From the NCBI GenBank assembly GCA_937974275.1, contig CALJIF010000148.1, forward strand, positions 1 through 14,257: DNA of 14,257 nt, given 5' to 3'. Shown here in pieces: positions 1 to 8,303 of the stretch (positions within the stretch are counted from its first letter, which is position 1; each line of letters starts with the position of its first letter). The notes below the pieces were generated by a model that searched no databases, was not told where the DNA came from, and was given only the letters and a program-made list of their open reading frames with translations. The stretch comes from an uncultured Flavobacteriales bacterium. Lineage in GTDB: Bacteria > Bacteroidota > Bacteroidia > Palsa-965. Position numbers and translations under genes: made by a program.

Positions 1-2070
1 GATGTGTTCGAGTCCGTGAATACGTTTGTACGGTAATGGTTTTTTTTCTGCGCGATAGAAATGTTTGTTAAGAATCGGAAACAACGTTTCGTTGATGAGG
101 GATGATTTTCCGCTTCCGCTAACGCCCGTAACACAAATTAATTTGCCTAGCGGAAACTCGGCCGTCACATTTTTCAAATTATGTCCGGTACATTGATCCA
201 GTATAATTGACTTGCCGTTTCCTTTGCGTCGTTCTGCAGGAACAGGAATTGATTTTTTCCCCGTGATGTAGTCTGAAGTTAGGGTGTTGAACTTCAACAA
301 TTCCTGAGGTGTTCCTTCCGCGACAATTTCACCACCCTGCACACCGGCTTTGGGTCCTATATCTAAAACATAATCGGCGGCGAGAATCATTTCTTTGTCG
401 TGTTCAACAACAACGACTGAATTTCCGATATCACGCAGATTTTTTAGCGAATCGATCAAACGAACGTTATCGCGTTGGTGCAATCCGATGCTTGGCTCGT
501 CGAGGATATACAATACCCCTACAAGTTGCGATCCGATTTGTGTCGCGAGTCGAATACGCTGAGCTTCACCTCCGGATAGCGAACGGGAACTGCGGTCAAT
601 ACTGAGATAATCCAAACCAACGTCAAGCAAGAATCCTAAGCGAGAATTAATTTCTTTTAATACATCAGCACCAATCTTAAGTTGACGTTCGCTGATGCGT
701 AGCTCAATACCTTGCAACCAATTTTTCAATTCGCTTAAACTCATGGCAGAGAGTTCGGCGATATTCTTTTCGTCGATGCGGAAATAGGTGGCTTCTTTTT
801 TCAAACGTGTGCCGTTGCATTTCGGACACACTGCTTCATTCATAAATTCCTGTGCCCATTTCTGAAGTCCTGCAGTACCTTCTTGTTCCTGACGCGCAAG
901 GAAATTCACGATTCCTTCAAACGCCATGGCATACGAAGTGCCGCTGCTATACTGGTCATTCTTCACTTTCAGCATTTCTTCCGTGCCGAATAACACGGCA
1001 TTGAGCGCTTCTTCCGTTAGTGAACTTACAGGATCGGTGAGTTTGAATCCGAATTTGTCTCCTAATGCTTCCAGCTGGCGAAATATCCATGATGGTTTAA
1101 AATCACCTATCGGAATAATTGCACCGGATTTAATACTTCTGGTTTTATTCGGAATGATCTTATTGATATCAATTTCCAAAATGCTACCAAGACCATTGCA
1201 CTTCGGGCATGCACCGTAAGGAGAATTAAACGAAAACAAATTCGGAGCCGGATCATCGTATGCAATGCCTGAAGTAGGACACATCAGATGTCTGCTGAAA
1301 TGACGCACCTCGTTGTTGGCGTCTGCAATCATCATTGTTCCTTTGCCGTGCTTTAACGCAGTTTTTACTGCATCCACAACACGTTGACGATCTTCGCTAT
1401 TTACCTGAATGCGATCAATAACAATTTCGATATCGTGTACTTTATAACGATCGAGCTGAACGCGTGCAGTCAATTCTATAATTTCCCCATCCACCCGCGC
1501 ACGTAAAAAACCTTGTTTACGAATCTGGTCAAACAACTCGCGGTAATGACCTTTTCGTCCTTTCACGACAGGAGCAAGGATGACCGCTTTCTGATTCGCA
1601 TAAACGGATAAGATCAAATCAATAATCTGATCATCGCTATATCGCACCATTCGTTCACCGGTAACGTACGAATACGCATCGGATGCACGAGCAAACAGCA
1701 AGCGCAGGAAGTCATAAATTTCAGTAATCGTACCAACAGTTGAACGTGGATTTTTGCTTACTGTTTTTTGTTCAATGGAAACCACCGGACTTAAACCGGT
1801 AATCTTGTCCACATCAGGGCGTTCCAGATCTCCAAGAAATTGACGAGCATAAGCCGAAAAGGTTTCAATGTAACGACGTTGACCTTCTGCGTATATCGTA
1901 TCAAATGCAAGTGAAGATTTTCCGCTGCCGCTTAATCCTGTTATCACTACGAGTTGATTTCGCGGAATTCGTGTGCTCACATTTTTTAAGTTGTGCATGC
2001 GCGCACCAATCACTTCTAAATATTCGTTCTCGCTTTCCGCTATTGGAGGCAGTTCTTTACTTGATTTCAT
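1..2070 (-). CDS. uvrA: UvrA, excinuclease ABC subunit A (3' end cut by the window edge)
   Basis: UvrA is the ATP-binding damage-recognition subunit of the cytoplasmic UvrABC nucleotide excision repair complex. The reading frame is open from ATG at 2070 to base 1, giving 690 codons of an expected total near 940. Visible landmarks are Walker A of the first ATPase (residues 45-52, GLSGSGKS), a zinc module with C264, C288 and C291 inside FNSPYGACPKCNGLG, a further CPKC pair (C415, C418), the ABC signature SLSGGEAQRIRLA near 497-510, Walker B ILDEPSIGLHQRDN near 525, and the second Walker A GVSGSGKS (649-656). The fragment stops after GLEHI, shortly before the usual conserved DQSPIGR block. The start lies 4 bases after the stop of the transglycosylase gene, so the two are probably co-transcribed. 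I see no frameshift, and family identity is essentially certain. Confidence 0.97.
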   Translation of the reverse strand, partial: MKSSKELPPIAESENEYLEVIGARMHNLKNVSTRIPRNQLVVITGLSGSGKSSLAFDTIYAEGQRRYIETFSAYARQFLGDLERPDVDKITGLSPVVSIEQKTVSKNPRSTVGTITEIYDFLRLLFARASDAYSYVTGERMVRYSDDQIIDLILSVYANQKAVILAPVVKGRKGHYRELFDQIRKQGFLRARVDGEIIELTARVQLDRYKVHDIEIVIDRIQVNSEDRQRVVDAVKTALKHGKGTMMIADANNEVRHFSRHLMCPTSGIAYDDPAPNLFSFNSPYGACPKCNGLGSILEIDINKIIPNKTRSIKSGAIIPIGDFKPSWIFRQLEALGDKFGFKLTDPVSSLTEEALNAVLFGTEEMLKVKNDQYSSGTSYAMAFEGIVNFLARQEQEGTAGLQKWAQEFMNEAVCPKCNGTRLKKEATYFRIDEKNIAELSAMSLSELKNWLQGIELRISERQLKIGADVLKEINSRLGFLLDVGLDYLSIDRSSRSLSGGEAQRIRLATQIGSQLVGVLYILDEPSIGLHQRDNVRLIDSLKNLRDIGNSVVVVEHDKEMILAADYVLDIGPKAGVQGGEIVAEGTPQELLKFNTLTSDYITGKKSIPVPAERRKGNGKSIILDQCTGHNLKNVTAEFPLGKLICVTGVSGSGKSSLINETLFPILNKHFYRAEKKPLPYKRIHGLEHI

Positions 2071-2074
2071 TATG

Positions 2075-3286
2075 TTACTTATTGGTCGGCAACAACACCT
2101 TGTCTCCGGGATTCAACACATCACTTGCCTTTTTGTTGTTGGCCTTTAACAGTTCCGTTTCGCTAACATGATATTTTTCTGCGATGGAGGTCCATGTTTC
2201 ACCACTGTGCACCAGATGTACGTTTGTTCGAGATGAATCACGCAGTACATCCGATTTGGTTAAATATTTCGCAGTATCAGGTTTTGACGTAGCCACAACA
2301 ACAGGCTCATCTTCCAGTCCGGGAATGGTGGTGCCTTTTAACGGGAAAGCAATACGATAAACTTTTTTGCCCGGATTACTGAGTGAAGAACGCAACAGCC
2401 AAGGGTTAAGATATTTCAATACTTTGTAAGATGAACCTTGTTGAATGGAGAAGTTCACCAAATCCGTTATTGTGCTGTCTACTTCAACGTAACGTACCGG
2501 AATCGGGGAGTAAAGATCTTTTTTACGAATGGCATAACCGTACATTTTCGGACGAGAAATAATTTCTTTAAAAGCCAGCACACGAAATATGTAACGTGCG
2601 GTTTCATCATTCAGATATAAATCGTAGTAGGAATTTGTTTTCTGTTTCTCCAATTGTTTGTCTACAGCACCCATACCCAAATTGTACGATGCGGCTACCA
2701 ACGTCCAGTTTCCATAATGTGCGTAAGCTTCCTTAAAGTAACGACAAGCTGCTTCTGTAGCTTTCTCCACATGATAACGCTCATCAACATCTTCCGATAT
2801 TTCGAGTCCGTAATGCTTACCGGTGTAATCCAGAAATTGCCAGAAACCGGAAGCTGCTTTCGGTGAAACTACTTGCTGCAAACCACTTTCTGCGATAGCG
2901 ATGTATTTCAAATCATCGGGAAGATTGTGTTTTTTGATAATAGGTTCAATAATGGGCAACCAACGTGCAGCGCGTTTGTGAATCATCATTGACTGCGACT
3001 GCCAGTAGGTATTTATTAATAGTTCTTTCTCTGCCGCTTCATACACGGTGAAATCTTCTAATGGTACCTGTTCGCCGCAAAAGTTTAAATCTTTAGGAAC
3101 GGTAATTGAAAACACTTTATAGTTCGCAACGAAATAGTCGCGATAATCTTTGTCAGAAATCGGATCATTAGCGGAATAGTTGAACAACTTAACCAACAAT
3201 ACCAACAACATCAATGAGGGCAAAGCCAACAAGTGCTTGTACCAGCGTTTAATAAAGTCGGACGTTTTAGTTATTGCTTTTTTCAT
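2075..3286 (-). CDS. Membrane-anchored lytic murein transglycosylase with C-terminal LysM (MltD-like)
   Basis: This 403-residue protein probably cleaves the glycan strands of peptidoglycan in the periplasm. It has a basic N-terminus and one hydrophobic segment (about 18-35) that fits a signal anchor, with no clear cleavage site or lipobox. The SLT/GH23 catalytic domain spans about 115-245. It contains the motif IAIAESG with likely catalytic Glu133, then SGFWQFL (146-152) and AASYNLGMGAVD (198-209), as in MltD. A single LysM domain occupies about 356-400 (HLVHSGETWTSIAEKYHVSE to GDKVLLP) and would bind peptidoglycan. The ATG at 3286 lies inside the end of the upstream wecA-like gene, giving a 20-base overlap that suggests translational coupling. 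uvrA starts 4 bases after its stop. The LysM count is lower than in E. coli MltD. The enzyme class is secure; the exact physiological role is inferred. Confidence 0.92.
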   Translation of the reverse strand: MKKAITKTSDFIKRWYKHLLALPSLMLLVLLVKLFNYSANDPISDKDYRDYFVANYKVFSITVPKDLNFCGEQVPLEDFTVYEAAEKELLINTYWQSQSMMIHKRAARWLPIIEPIIKKHNLPDDLKYIAIAESGLQQVVSPKAASGFWQFLDYTGKHYGLEISEDVDERYHVEKATEAACRYFKEAYAHYGNWTLVAASYNLGMGAVDKQLEKQKTNSYYDLYLNDETARYIFRVLAFKEIISRPKMYGYAIRKKDLYSPIPVRYVEVDSTITDLVNFSIQQGSSYKVLKYLNPWLLRSSLSNPGKKVYRIAFPLKGTTIPGLEDEPVVVATSKPDTAKYLTKSDVLRDSSRTNVHLVHSGETWTSIAEKYHVSETELLKANNKKASDVLNPGDKVLLPTNK

Positions 3287-4355
3287 CTTTTTTCGGAGGA
3301 CGCGTTAACCGCGTTACTGTATACAAAGTTCCGAAAACCAAGAGAAAGTATAGCGCGAAAATGATAATATGTTTCCATCCCCAATTTTGAATTCCGGTTT
3401 GTATGACTAGAACCAATAACATGGAAACCACAGAAATACCGCAAAATGCCAAGGCTACCTGACTATCAGACAAGCCGAGATATGACAAATGATGTGTGGT
3501 ATGATCGCGCCCACCGATGAACGGAGACTTTCTCTTTAATAATCGGTTTATCACCACTGTAGTTGTATCCGTTAACGGCAAGATGAATGCTAACGCCACA
3601 ATAATGAACTGCTTGGATGAAACAAACTGTCCGTGTATGTCACTGCTGTTCCACATGTATTTGATGCCGAAAATGGCCAATACAATTCCCAAAAACTGAC
3701 TGCCGGTATCGCCCATGTACATTTTTGACGGATGCCAGTTATAGAATAAAAATCCGACCAATGCACCTGTAATTCCCAGAATGACTAAAACATCCTGATT
3801 GAAATAATCCTGGTGAATAACGATAATCATCAAACTGGTCATTAATACAAAAATTGAAACCGTTGATGTAATAGCATCCATATTGTCCAGCATGTTGATC
3901 GAGTTCATCATTCCCACAACCCACAATATGGTAAAAGCGTAATTTACTTCCTGGACACTGAAGAATTTGATATGTAAGTCTGTCAAGATCAAAACTATTC
4001 CGCACAGGACTTGAACAGCAAATTTTAATATTGGTCGAGTGTTATACGAATCATCCGCAAGTCCCATCAAAAAAGCAAGAGTCACGGCAGCAATCATTCC
4101 GAGTAACTGTTTGTCCAATGGCATGAACCGATACGGAAAGAAAACGGCGTAACACGCTATTGAAAGAAGAAACACCAGAAAAAATGCGATGCCGCCCAAT
4201 GCCGGCTTTTGTTGTGCACTCCAGCGCATTACTTCAGATGCGTTTCGAATACCTAAGGATTGAGCAAAGCGAAGCAAGAGACCGTTCAATAAGAACGATA
4301 TTAATAAAGTGACGATAAAAAATCCTGCATAAATGAGGATGTGATTACTTGTCAT
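3267..4355 (-). CDS. WecA/MraY-superfamily polyprenyl-phosphate sugar-1-phosphate transferase
   Basis: This 362-residue polytopic membrane protein has about ten hydrophobic segments. It belongs to the family that transfers a HexNAc-1-phosphate from a UDP-sugar to undecaprenyl phosphate on the inner face of the cytoplasmic membrane, the first step of many O-antigen, capsule or teichoic-acid pathways. Family motifs are present in order: KPALGG (50-55), GLADD with the Asp pair at 101-102, NSINMLDNMDAI (151-162), MGDTGSQFLG with Asp216, and GGRDHTTHHLSYLGLS (281-296), the WecA/TagO-type His loop. The usual core reads N-x-x-D-G-x-D-G; here it is LDNMDAI, with both glycines replaced. Its genuine MraY role is unlikely because its neighbours are polysaccharide genes and the tail resembles WecA/TagO. 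It follows the rfbC gene after 99 bases and overlaps the transglycosylase gene by 20 bases. The sugar substrate cannot be read from the sequence. Confidence 0.88.
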   Translation of the reverse strand: MTSNHILIYAGFFIVTLLISFLLNGLLLRFAQSLGIRNASEVMRWSAQQKPALGGIAFFLVFLLSIACYAVFFPYRFMPLDKQLLGMIAAVTLAFLMGLADDSYNTRPILKFAVQVLCGIVLILTDLHIKFFSVQEVNYAFTILWVVGMMNSINMLDNMDAITSTVSIFVLMTSLMIIVIHQDYFNQDVLVILGITGALVGFLFYNWHPSKMYMGDTGSQFLGIVLAIFGIKYMWNSSDIHGQFVSSKQFIIVALAFILPLTDTTTVVINRLLKRKSPFIGGRDHTTHHLSYLGLSDSQVALAFCGISVVSMLLVLVIQTGIQNWGWKHIIIFALYFLLVFGTLYTVTRLTRPPKKDEKSNN

Positions 4356-4454
4356 GTGTTACTTCGTCTGCACGGATTGCTATTATCCGCTGTGATTGCC
4401 GGTATTAAAATTGCACGGAATAATTCAGAACTCCAAGCGGTTTAAATTCAGGAA
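4356..4454. other. 99-base intergenic gap between rfbC and the wecA-like gene
   Basis: This is the longest gene-free stretch in the window. I see no TAnnTTTG -7 element and no hairpin followed by a T-run on either strand. Two weak structures are present. One is a 5-bp inverted repeat (CGGAT at 4373-4377, ATCCG at 4385-4389, 7-base loop) about 17 bases before the wecA-like start codon. The other is an 8-base direct repeat, TGCACGGA, at 4370-4377 and 4412-4419. Either could be chance. The gap could hold an uncharacterised promoter or mRNA processing site. Confidence 0.5.
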
Positions 4455-4997
4455 TCAGAAAGGTGACTTAAAATTAACGAATGCTTCTCCTGCGAGGTCT
4501 TTTTCAGACAACTGTGGATGTTCGAAATTCCAATTGATGTTCAGGTTGGGATCATTCCATAACAAACAGCCTTCTGAACCTTTATTGTAAAATCCCGTGC
4601 ATTTGTATGCGAATATCGTCTGGTCTTCCAATGTTAAAAATCCATGCGCAAATCCCGGTGGAATGTAAAATTGAGTTTTATTCTCACCGCTAAGCAGTAC
4701 AGTTCGATGTTGACCATACGTAGGAGAGTTTTTTCGAATATCAACTGCTACATCAAGAACCGCACCTTGAATAACACGAACCAATTTGCCTTGGGCAAAA
4801 GGAGGAGCCTGAAAGTGTAGCCCGCGCAAAACGCCTTTTTGCGACAATGATTGATTATCCTGAACAAACTCGTCCGTAATTCCTGCATTTACAAATGCAG
4901 TTTTGTTGTATGTTTCGTAAAAATATCCGCGGGTGTCGGCAAATATTTTAGGTTCGATGATCACCAAACCTTCAATGCCGGTTTCAATTACATTCAT
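4455..4997 (-). CDS. rfbC: dTDP-4-dehydrorhamnose 3,5-epimerase (RfbC/RmlC)
   Basis: This cytoplasmic cupin enzyme epimerises C3 and C5 of dTDP-4-keto-6-deoxy-D-glucose, the third step of dTDP-L-rhamnose synthesis. The 180-residue length matches the family. Numbered from the chosen start, it has the N-terminal DTRGYFYETYN block (21-31), VLRGLHFQ with the likely catalytic His61, Lys71, DVAVDIRKNSPTYG (82-95), the IPPGFAHGF block (112-120), Tyr131 and WNDP (147-150). I chose ATG at 4997 rather than the possible ATG at 5027. It forms an ATGA overlap with the TGA stop of the wzc-like gene, and the protein then begins at the usual MNVIETGIEG-like position. No rfbA, rfbB or rfbD is nearby. A related 3-epimerase or 5-epimerase of another dTDP-sugar pathway is possible, but RfbC is the best call. 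Confidence 0.93.
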   Translation of the reverse strand: MNVIETGIEGLVIIEPKIFADTRGYFYETYNKTAFVNAGITDEFVQDNQSLSQKGVLRGLHFQAPPFAQGKLVRVIQGAVLDVAVDIRKNSPTYGQHRTVLLSGENKTQFYIPPGFAHGFLTLEDQTIFAYKCTGFYNKGSEGCLLWNDPNLNINWNFEHPQLSEKDLAGEAFVNFKSPF

Positions 4998-7456
4998 TTT
5001 CTCTTTCTTGAAATAAATTTTCTCCAACCTTTGTTACGGTTCGATTCTTTAGCATCATCATAATAGCCGTATCCGTATCCGTAACCATATCCGTACCCAT
5101 AACCGTACCCGTAGTTATAACCGTAACCGCGTCGGTCTACATCGATACCGTTTAGCACAATAGAAAGTTTCTTAATGTCATTCTCATTGTACAAGCGATC
5201 CACAATCTGGATGAAGTTGCGTTTCGAATAATCCGTACGGAATACATACACCGGATAATCCGCAAGGTGTAGCATGGCGATACCGTCAGTTACCAATCCC
5301 ACAGGCGGGTTATCGATGATGATCATATCATAAGATAGCTTTAGTTCATCAATGATCTGCTTCATGCGTTCGGAAATGATTAATTCCGAAGGATTGGGTG
5401 GGATAGGGCCTGCTGTGATGAAATGAAGGTTTTCTAGATTTGACTGCTTGATGCAATCAGAAATTTTTTCTTTCCCAATGAGCAATGTACTCATGCCCTT
5501 ATCATTGGTGACATTAAATCCTAAGTGGATTTTAGGTTTACGCATGTCCAGATCGAGGATAATTACTTTCTTACCGGAGTAAGCAATAATTCCTGCCAGG
5601 TTAATTGCAACGAAAGTTTTTCCTTCACCGGAAATAGTGGATGTAATGGCCATCACTTTAGGTCCGGGAGTACTTGATATAAATTGCAGGTTAGTGCGCA
5701 ATGAACGAAATGCTTCAGCAATCAGTGATTTAGGGTTTTTGTCAACCAACAATTGTGATACCGGGACAATGTTTTTGTATTTAGGAATAATACCAAGAGC
5801 GCTGATAGAAGCTTGTGTGTGCTTCATGATTTCATTCAAAGAATTAATCGTATCGTGCAAAAGGTAACGAACAATGATGACAATTAAACTGAGGAGGAAT
5901 GCTATGGATAGCGCAGTGAATAAGGTTGTTTTCTTATTGGGACTAATTGGCGTTTGTGGAACACGCGCTTTTTCTAAAATCAAATGCTTCGCAGTGAAGC
6001 CGGCATCTGCAATAGCTAACTCTGTTTTGCGCTCTAACAGTATGTTATAAAACTTTTCATTTACTGCATACAGGCGCTTCAATCCCTGAAATTCTACCAA
6101 CTTTTGATCTTCGGCAGGAATTTTTCCGCCATATTCCGTCAACTTATCCTGAAGTGCCTTTTTACGAATCAACGATTGATCCAGTAATGAATTTACACTG
6201 GCGATAATGATGCTTTTCTGTGTTTCAATCTGGAAATTCAATGCGCGAATAACTTCACTATTGGGTGTAACGGAATACAAAGCGACATCACGTTCTGATA
6301 TTAGGCCGTATAAATTGTTTAACGGAATTGTGAGGCTGGACGCACTCTGAGTTCCCGATACAAGGGACAAAATAGATTTTACATCGACATTCTTATCAGC
6401 AAGGCGGTTCTTAATTTCAGCTAAAACAGTTGTTTCCAATTCAACTACGGTCAGCTGATCTTCAATAGAACCAAAGCGATTCAAATTGAAAAGGTTCAAC
6501 TGATCATTATCCATGATGTTATGCTGTTCTTTAAAACGATTCATGGAATCTTCTGACATGTGCAACTGATTTGTTACGGAAGCCAGTTGATCATTGATAA
6601 ACGCCAACGACTTCTTGGAACTTTCACTTCGCTTTTCGATGTCGTACTCAATGAATTCCTGAGCCGCAATACTAACAATATCATATGCCTTCAATGCATT
6701 CTGATCAGTAAATGAAAGCTTTAAAGTTTTGGCCGCATCATTTAACAAAACGACGTTCATTAATGGCGTGTAGCGTGTAACGATGTCTTCCTGATTGTTC
6801 AAGGTGAAGTAGTACGCATTATTTCCTCCATCAGCATCGAGCATTTGATTTAATCGGGCATTATCCACGCTAATCAGGATAGATGCATGCGGCAATTCTA
6901 CCCACTTGTTAAACTCAAAGTTAGATGCACTTAATGCGCCGCCCATCATGTATTCAACACGTCCACCATTACGTTGCGCGTTAAACTCAATAGTAATGGG
7001 AACGTTATGAATAGCAAGGTCTTTAATAGTAAAGTTCACCGTATACGGGGACGACTTGTAATGCTCGTTGGTTTTAATCGTCCCTTCCGCGTAATAACTT
7101 ACTTGTAACGGCAACTTCGTCAAAACGCGTTTCATGAACTCCTGTGAACGAATCATTTCGATTGCAGCAGCAAGATTGTTTTGATCGTCCATGCCCATCA
7201 TGTCAACATTGAGCATGCGGGCATTATTTTCAGTGTTGATTTGAATTACAGCGCTCGATTCGTAAATGGTTTGTGCATATCGTAGGTACAACCAAATTCC
7301 GCCCAACGCTATCGCCAGAAAAAGAAACACCCAAATCAAAGAGCGCTTAGCGACAAAGAGAAATAACCCCAATTCAAACTCACCGCTGAAATTAGTCAGA
7401 CGTTGTTTGTACCGTTCGAGGTTTTCGTTTTTGTCGGTTAGTTGGGCTTGCAACAT
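4994..7456 (-). CDS. wzc: Wzc-like polysaccharide co-polymerase and bacterial tyrosine autokinase
   Basis: This 820-residue inner-membrane protein combines a Wzz-type chain-length domain with a BY-kinase domain, as in Wzc of Wza/Wzc export systems. The first membrane segment is at about 38-58. A long periplasmic region follows, rich in predicted helix or coiled coil (about 265-480). A Pro-rich VPQTPISPNKK (499-509) leads into the second membrane segment (about 511-533). The cytoplasmic kinase has EAFRSLRTNLQF (581-592), Walker A ISGEGKTF (608-615), Walker A' VIILDLDMRKP (631-641) and Walker B MIIIDNPPVG (711-720). The tail carries 12 tyrosines between 778 and 799, the expected autophosphorylation cluster, then a basic end. 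The start is 4 bases after the wza stop, and its TGA overlaps the rfbC start as ATGA. No cognate phosphatase gene is in the window. Confidence 0.95.
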   Translation of the reverse strand: MLQAQLTDKNENLERYKQRLTNFSGEFELGLFLFVAKRSLIWVFLFLAIALGGIWLYLRYAQTIYESSAVIQINTENNARMLNVDMMGMDDQNNLAAAIEMIRSQEFMKRVLTKLPLQVSYYAEGTIKTNEHYKSSPYTVNFTIKDLAIHNVPITIEFNAQRNGGRVEYMMGGALSASNFEFNKWVELPHASILISVDNARLNQMLDADGGNNAYYFTLNNQEDIVTRYTPLMNVVLLNDAAKTLKLSFTDQNALKAYDIVSIAAQEFIEYDIEKRSESSKKSLAFINDQLASVTNQLHMSEDSMNRFKEQHNIMDNDQLNLFNLNRFGSIEDQLTVVELETTVLAEIKNRLADKNVDVKSILSLVSGTQSASSLTIPLNNLYGLISERDVALYSVTPNSEVIRALNFQIETQKSIIIASVNSLLDQSLIRKKALQDKLTEYGGKIPAEDQKLVEFQGLKRLYAVNEKFYNILLERKTELAIADAGFTAKHLILEKARVPQTPISPNKKTTLFTALSIAFLLSLIVIIVRYLLHDTINSLNEIMKHTQASISALGIIPKYKNIVPVSQLLVDKNPKSLIAEAFRSLRTNLQFISSTPGPKVMAITSTISGEGKTFVAINLAGIIAYSGKKVIILDLDMRKPKIHLGFNVTNDKGMSTLLIGKEKISDCIKQSNLENLHFITAGPIPPNPSELIISERMKQIIDELKLSYDMIIIDNPPVGLVTDGIAMLHLADYPVYVFRTDYSKRNFIQIVDRLYNENDIKKLSIVLNGIDVDRRGYGYNYGYGYGYGYGYGYGYGYYDDAKESNRNKGWRKFISRKRK
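5060..5125 (-). repeat. Gly-Tyr dipeptide repeat tract in the Wzc tail
   Basis: On the minus strand this stretch reads as repeated hexamers TAY-GGN, encoding alternating Tyr and Gly (one Asn) and ending Tyr-Tyr-Asp-Asp. It holds 12 tyrosines in 22 codons (residues 778-799). Codon use varies (TAC and TAT; GGT, GGG, GGA and GGC), so units are not identical at the DNA level. This argues for selection on the protein rather than very recent slippage. The tyrosines are the presumed autophosphorylation sites. Confidence 0.9.
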
Positions 7457-7460
7457 AGTT

Positions 7461-8258
7461 CTAGAAGCGCTGCACGAGGAAGTAGAAGGTGATCATACTG
7501 GTCAGCAAGGACAAAACCGGTGTTACTTCTCGTAATGTCTGCGATGCATAGCGTTTACGAGGCTCCACATAAATGATGTCGTTTGTTTGAACAACCATGT
7601 TACCTTGTTTTATGCCGTCAATTTTGGAAAGATCCAATTTGTAGATGTACGGTTTGTTCGGGTCGTTGGTCTGACGAATAAGTTTAATATTCTGCGCCTT
7701 ACCGTTAGCGCTAATTCCTCCTGCTAAAGCCAATGCTTCGATAACCGTTGTATTGTTATTTACAAGATTAATAACACGTGCAGTTCCTGCTTCACCGGGG
7801 AAAACAATTACTCGTCGATTAATTACCTGAAGAATAACAAACGGTTTAACATAAAATTCCGAGTAGCGATCTTCCAAATGTTTTTCCGCTTCACGTAATG
7901 TCATTCCGGAAAGAACGACATTTCCAACAATAGGTAATTTACAGATTCCTGCCTGATCCAGTGTATATTCCAAACCGTTACGTAACATCAGGTTAGTTCC
8001 CGTATTGTTACTTCCTCCTGATGAAATGATGTCAATCATTTTAAAACCATCATTCGCAAAAAGACGCAATTCGATGACATCATTGGGCGACAATTTGTAT
8101 TCTTTTGCCAATGCACTATCAGCGGGTAACGGATCAAATTGATATTCTTTCGGTGTACGTAACATGATGTTCTGATTCAATACACCGCATGAATTCATAG
8201 TTAAAAGCACAGCCAAAACGGGCAATATGCTCCACCATTTCTTCCAAAAGTTTCTCAT
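7461..8258 (-). CDS. wza: Wza-like polysaccharide export lipoprotein
   Basis: This 265-residue protein would form the outer-membrane or periplasmic export channel for a capsule or exopolysaccharide. The N-terminus is basic and then hydrophobic, ending at MNSC with Cys24, an acceptable lipobox, so it is probably a lipoprotein. The polysaccharide export (Poly_export) domain begins around 54 with YKLSPNDVIELRLF and runs to about 147 (FVILQVINRR). An SLBB-type domain follows from about 150, with VFPGEAGTARVINL and VIEALALAGGIS, and ends near IIYVEPRKR (228-236). A hydrophobic C-terminal segment (about 246-263) resembles the membrane-spanning end of Wza. It is shorter than E. coli Wza (about 379), as expected with one SLBB instead of two. 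It is preceded by a 45-base gap with a promoter-like element and an inverted repeat, and followed after 4 bases by the wzc-like gene. Confidence 0.93.
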   Translation of the reverse strand: MRNFWKKWWSILPVLAVLLTMNSCGVLNQNIMLRTPKEYQFDPLPADSALAKEYKLSPNDVIELRLFANDGFKMIDIISSGGSNNTGTNLMLRNGLEYTLDQAGICKLPIVGNVVLSGMTLREAEKHLEDRYSEFYVKPFVILQVINRRVIVFPGEAGTARVINLVNNNTTVIEALALAGGISANGKAQNIKLIRQTNDPNKPYIYKLDLSKIDGIKQGNMVVQTNDIIYVEPRKRYASQTLREVTPVLSLLTSMITFYFLVQRF

Positions 8259-8262
8259 AAAG

Positions 8263-8290
8263 GACTGTTAGGTAGTCTGCTATAACAGTC
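8263..8290. promoter_or_regulatory. Perfect 8-bp inverted repeat before wza, possible operator
   Basis: The arms GACTGTTA (8263-8270) and TAACAGTC (8283-8290) are perfect inverted copies separated by 12 bases. On the minus strand the first arm begins at the last base of the TAnnTTTG element and the second arm ends 4 bases before the wza start codon. The arrangement fits a dimeric regulator covering the transcription start. In a read-through transcript it could instead fold into a hairpin next to the AUG. There is no T-run after it on the minus strand, so it is a poor terminator. The repeat is directly seen; the function is inferred. Confidence 0.5.
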
Positions 8291-8297
8291 AAAGATA
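8290..8297 (-). promoter_or_regulatory. Candidate Bacteroidota -7 promoter element for wza-wzc-rfbC
   Basis: The minus strand reads TATCTTTG, an exact match to the Bacteroidota -7 consensus TAnnTTTG, 31 bases before the wza ATG in the only appreciable gap among the export genes. I see no TTG at the expected -33 spacing. A six-base match occurs several times by chance in a window this size, so the support is mainly its position and its contact with the inverted repeat. Confidence 0.45.
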
Positions 8298-8303
8298 GCA
8301 TTT

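Noticed and set aside
309..605. 98-codon plus-strand open frame
   Set aside because: It is antisense to the uvrA ABC signature and Walker B region.
926..1219. 97-codon plus-strand open frame
   Set aside because: It is antisense to the conserved zinc-module region of uvrA.
4370..4419. TGCACGGA direct repeat and a 5-bp hairpin before the wecA-like gene
   Set aside because: Both are too short to separate from chance, with no promoter or terminator hallmark beside them.
8263..8290. Reading the wza-proximal inverted repeat as a rho-independent terminator of the asnB/GT4 transcript
   Set aside because: The stem has only three G-C pairs and is followed on the minus strand by CCTTTATG instead of a T-run. 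An operator or leader structure fits better.
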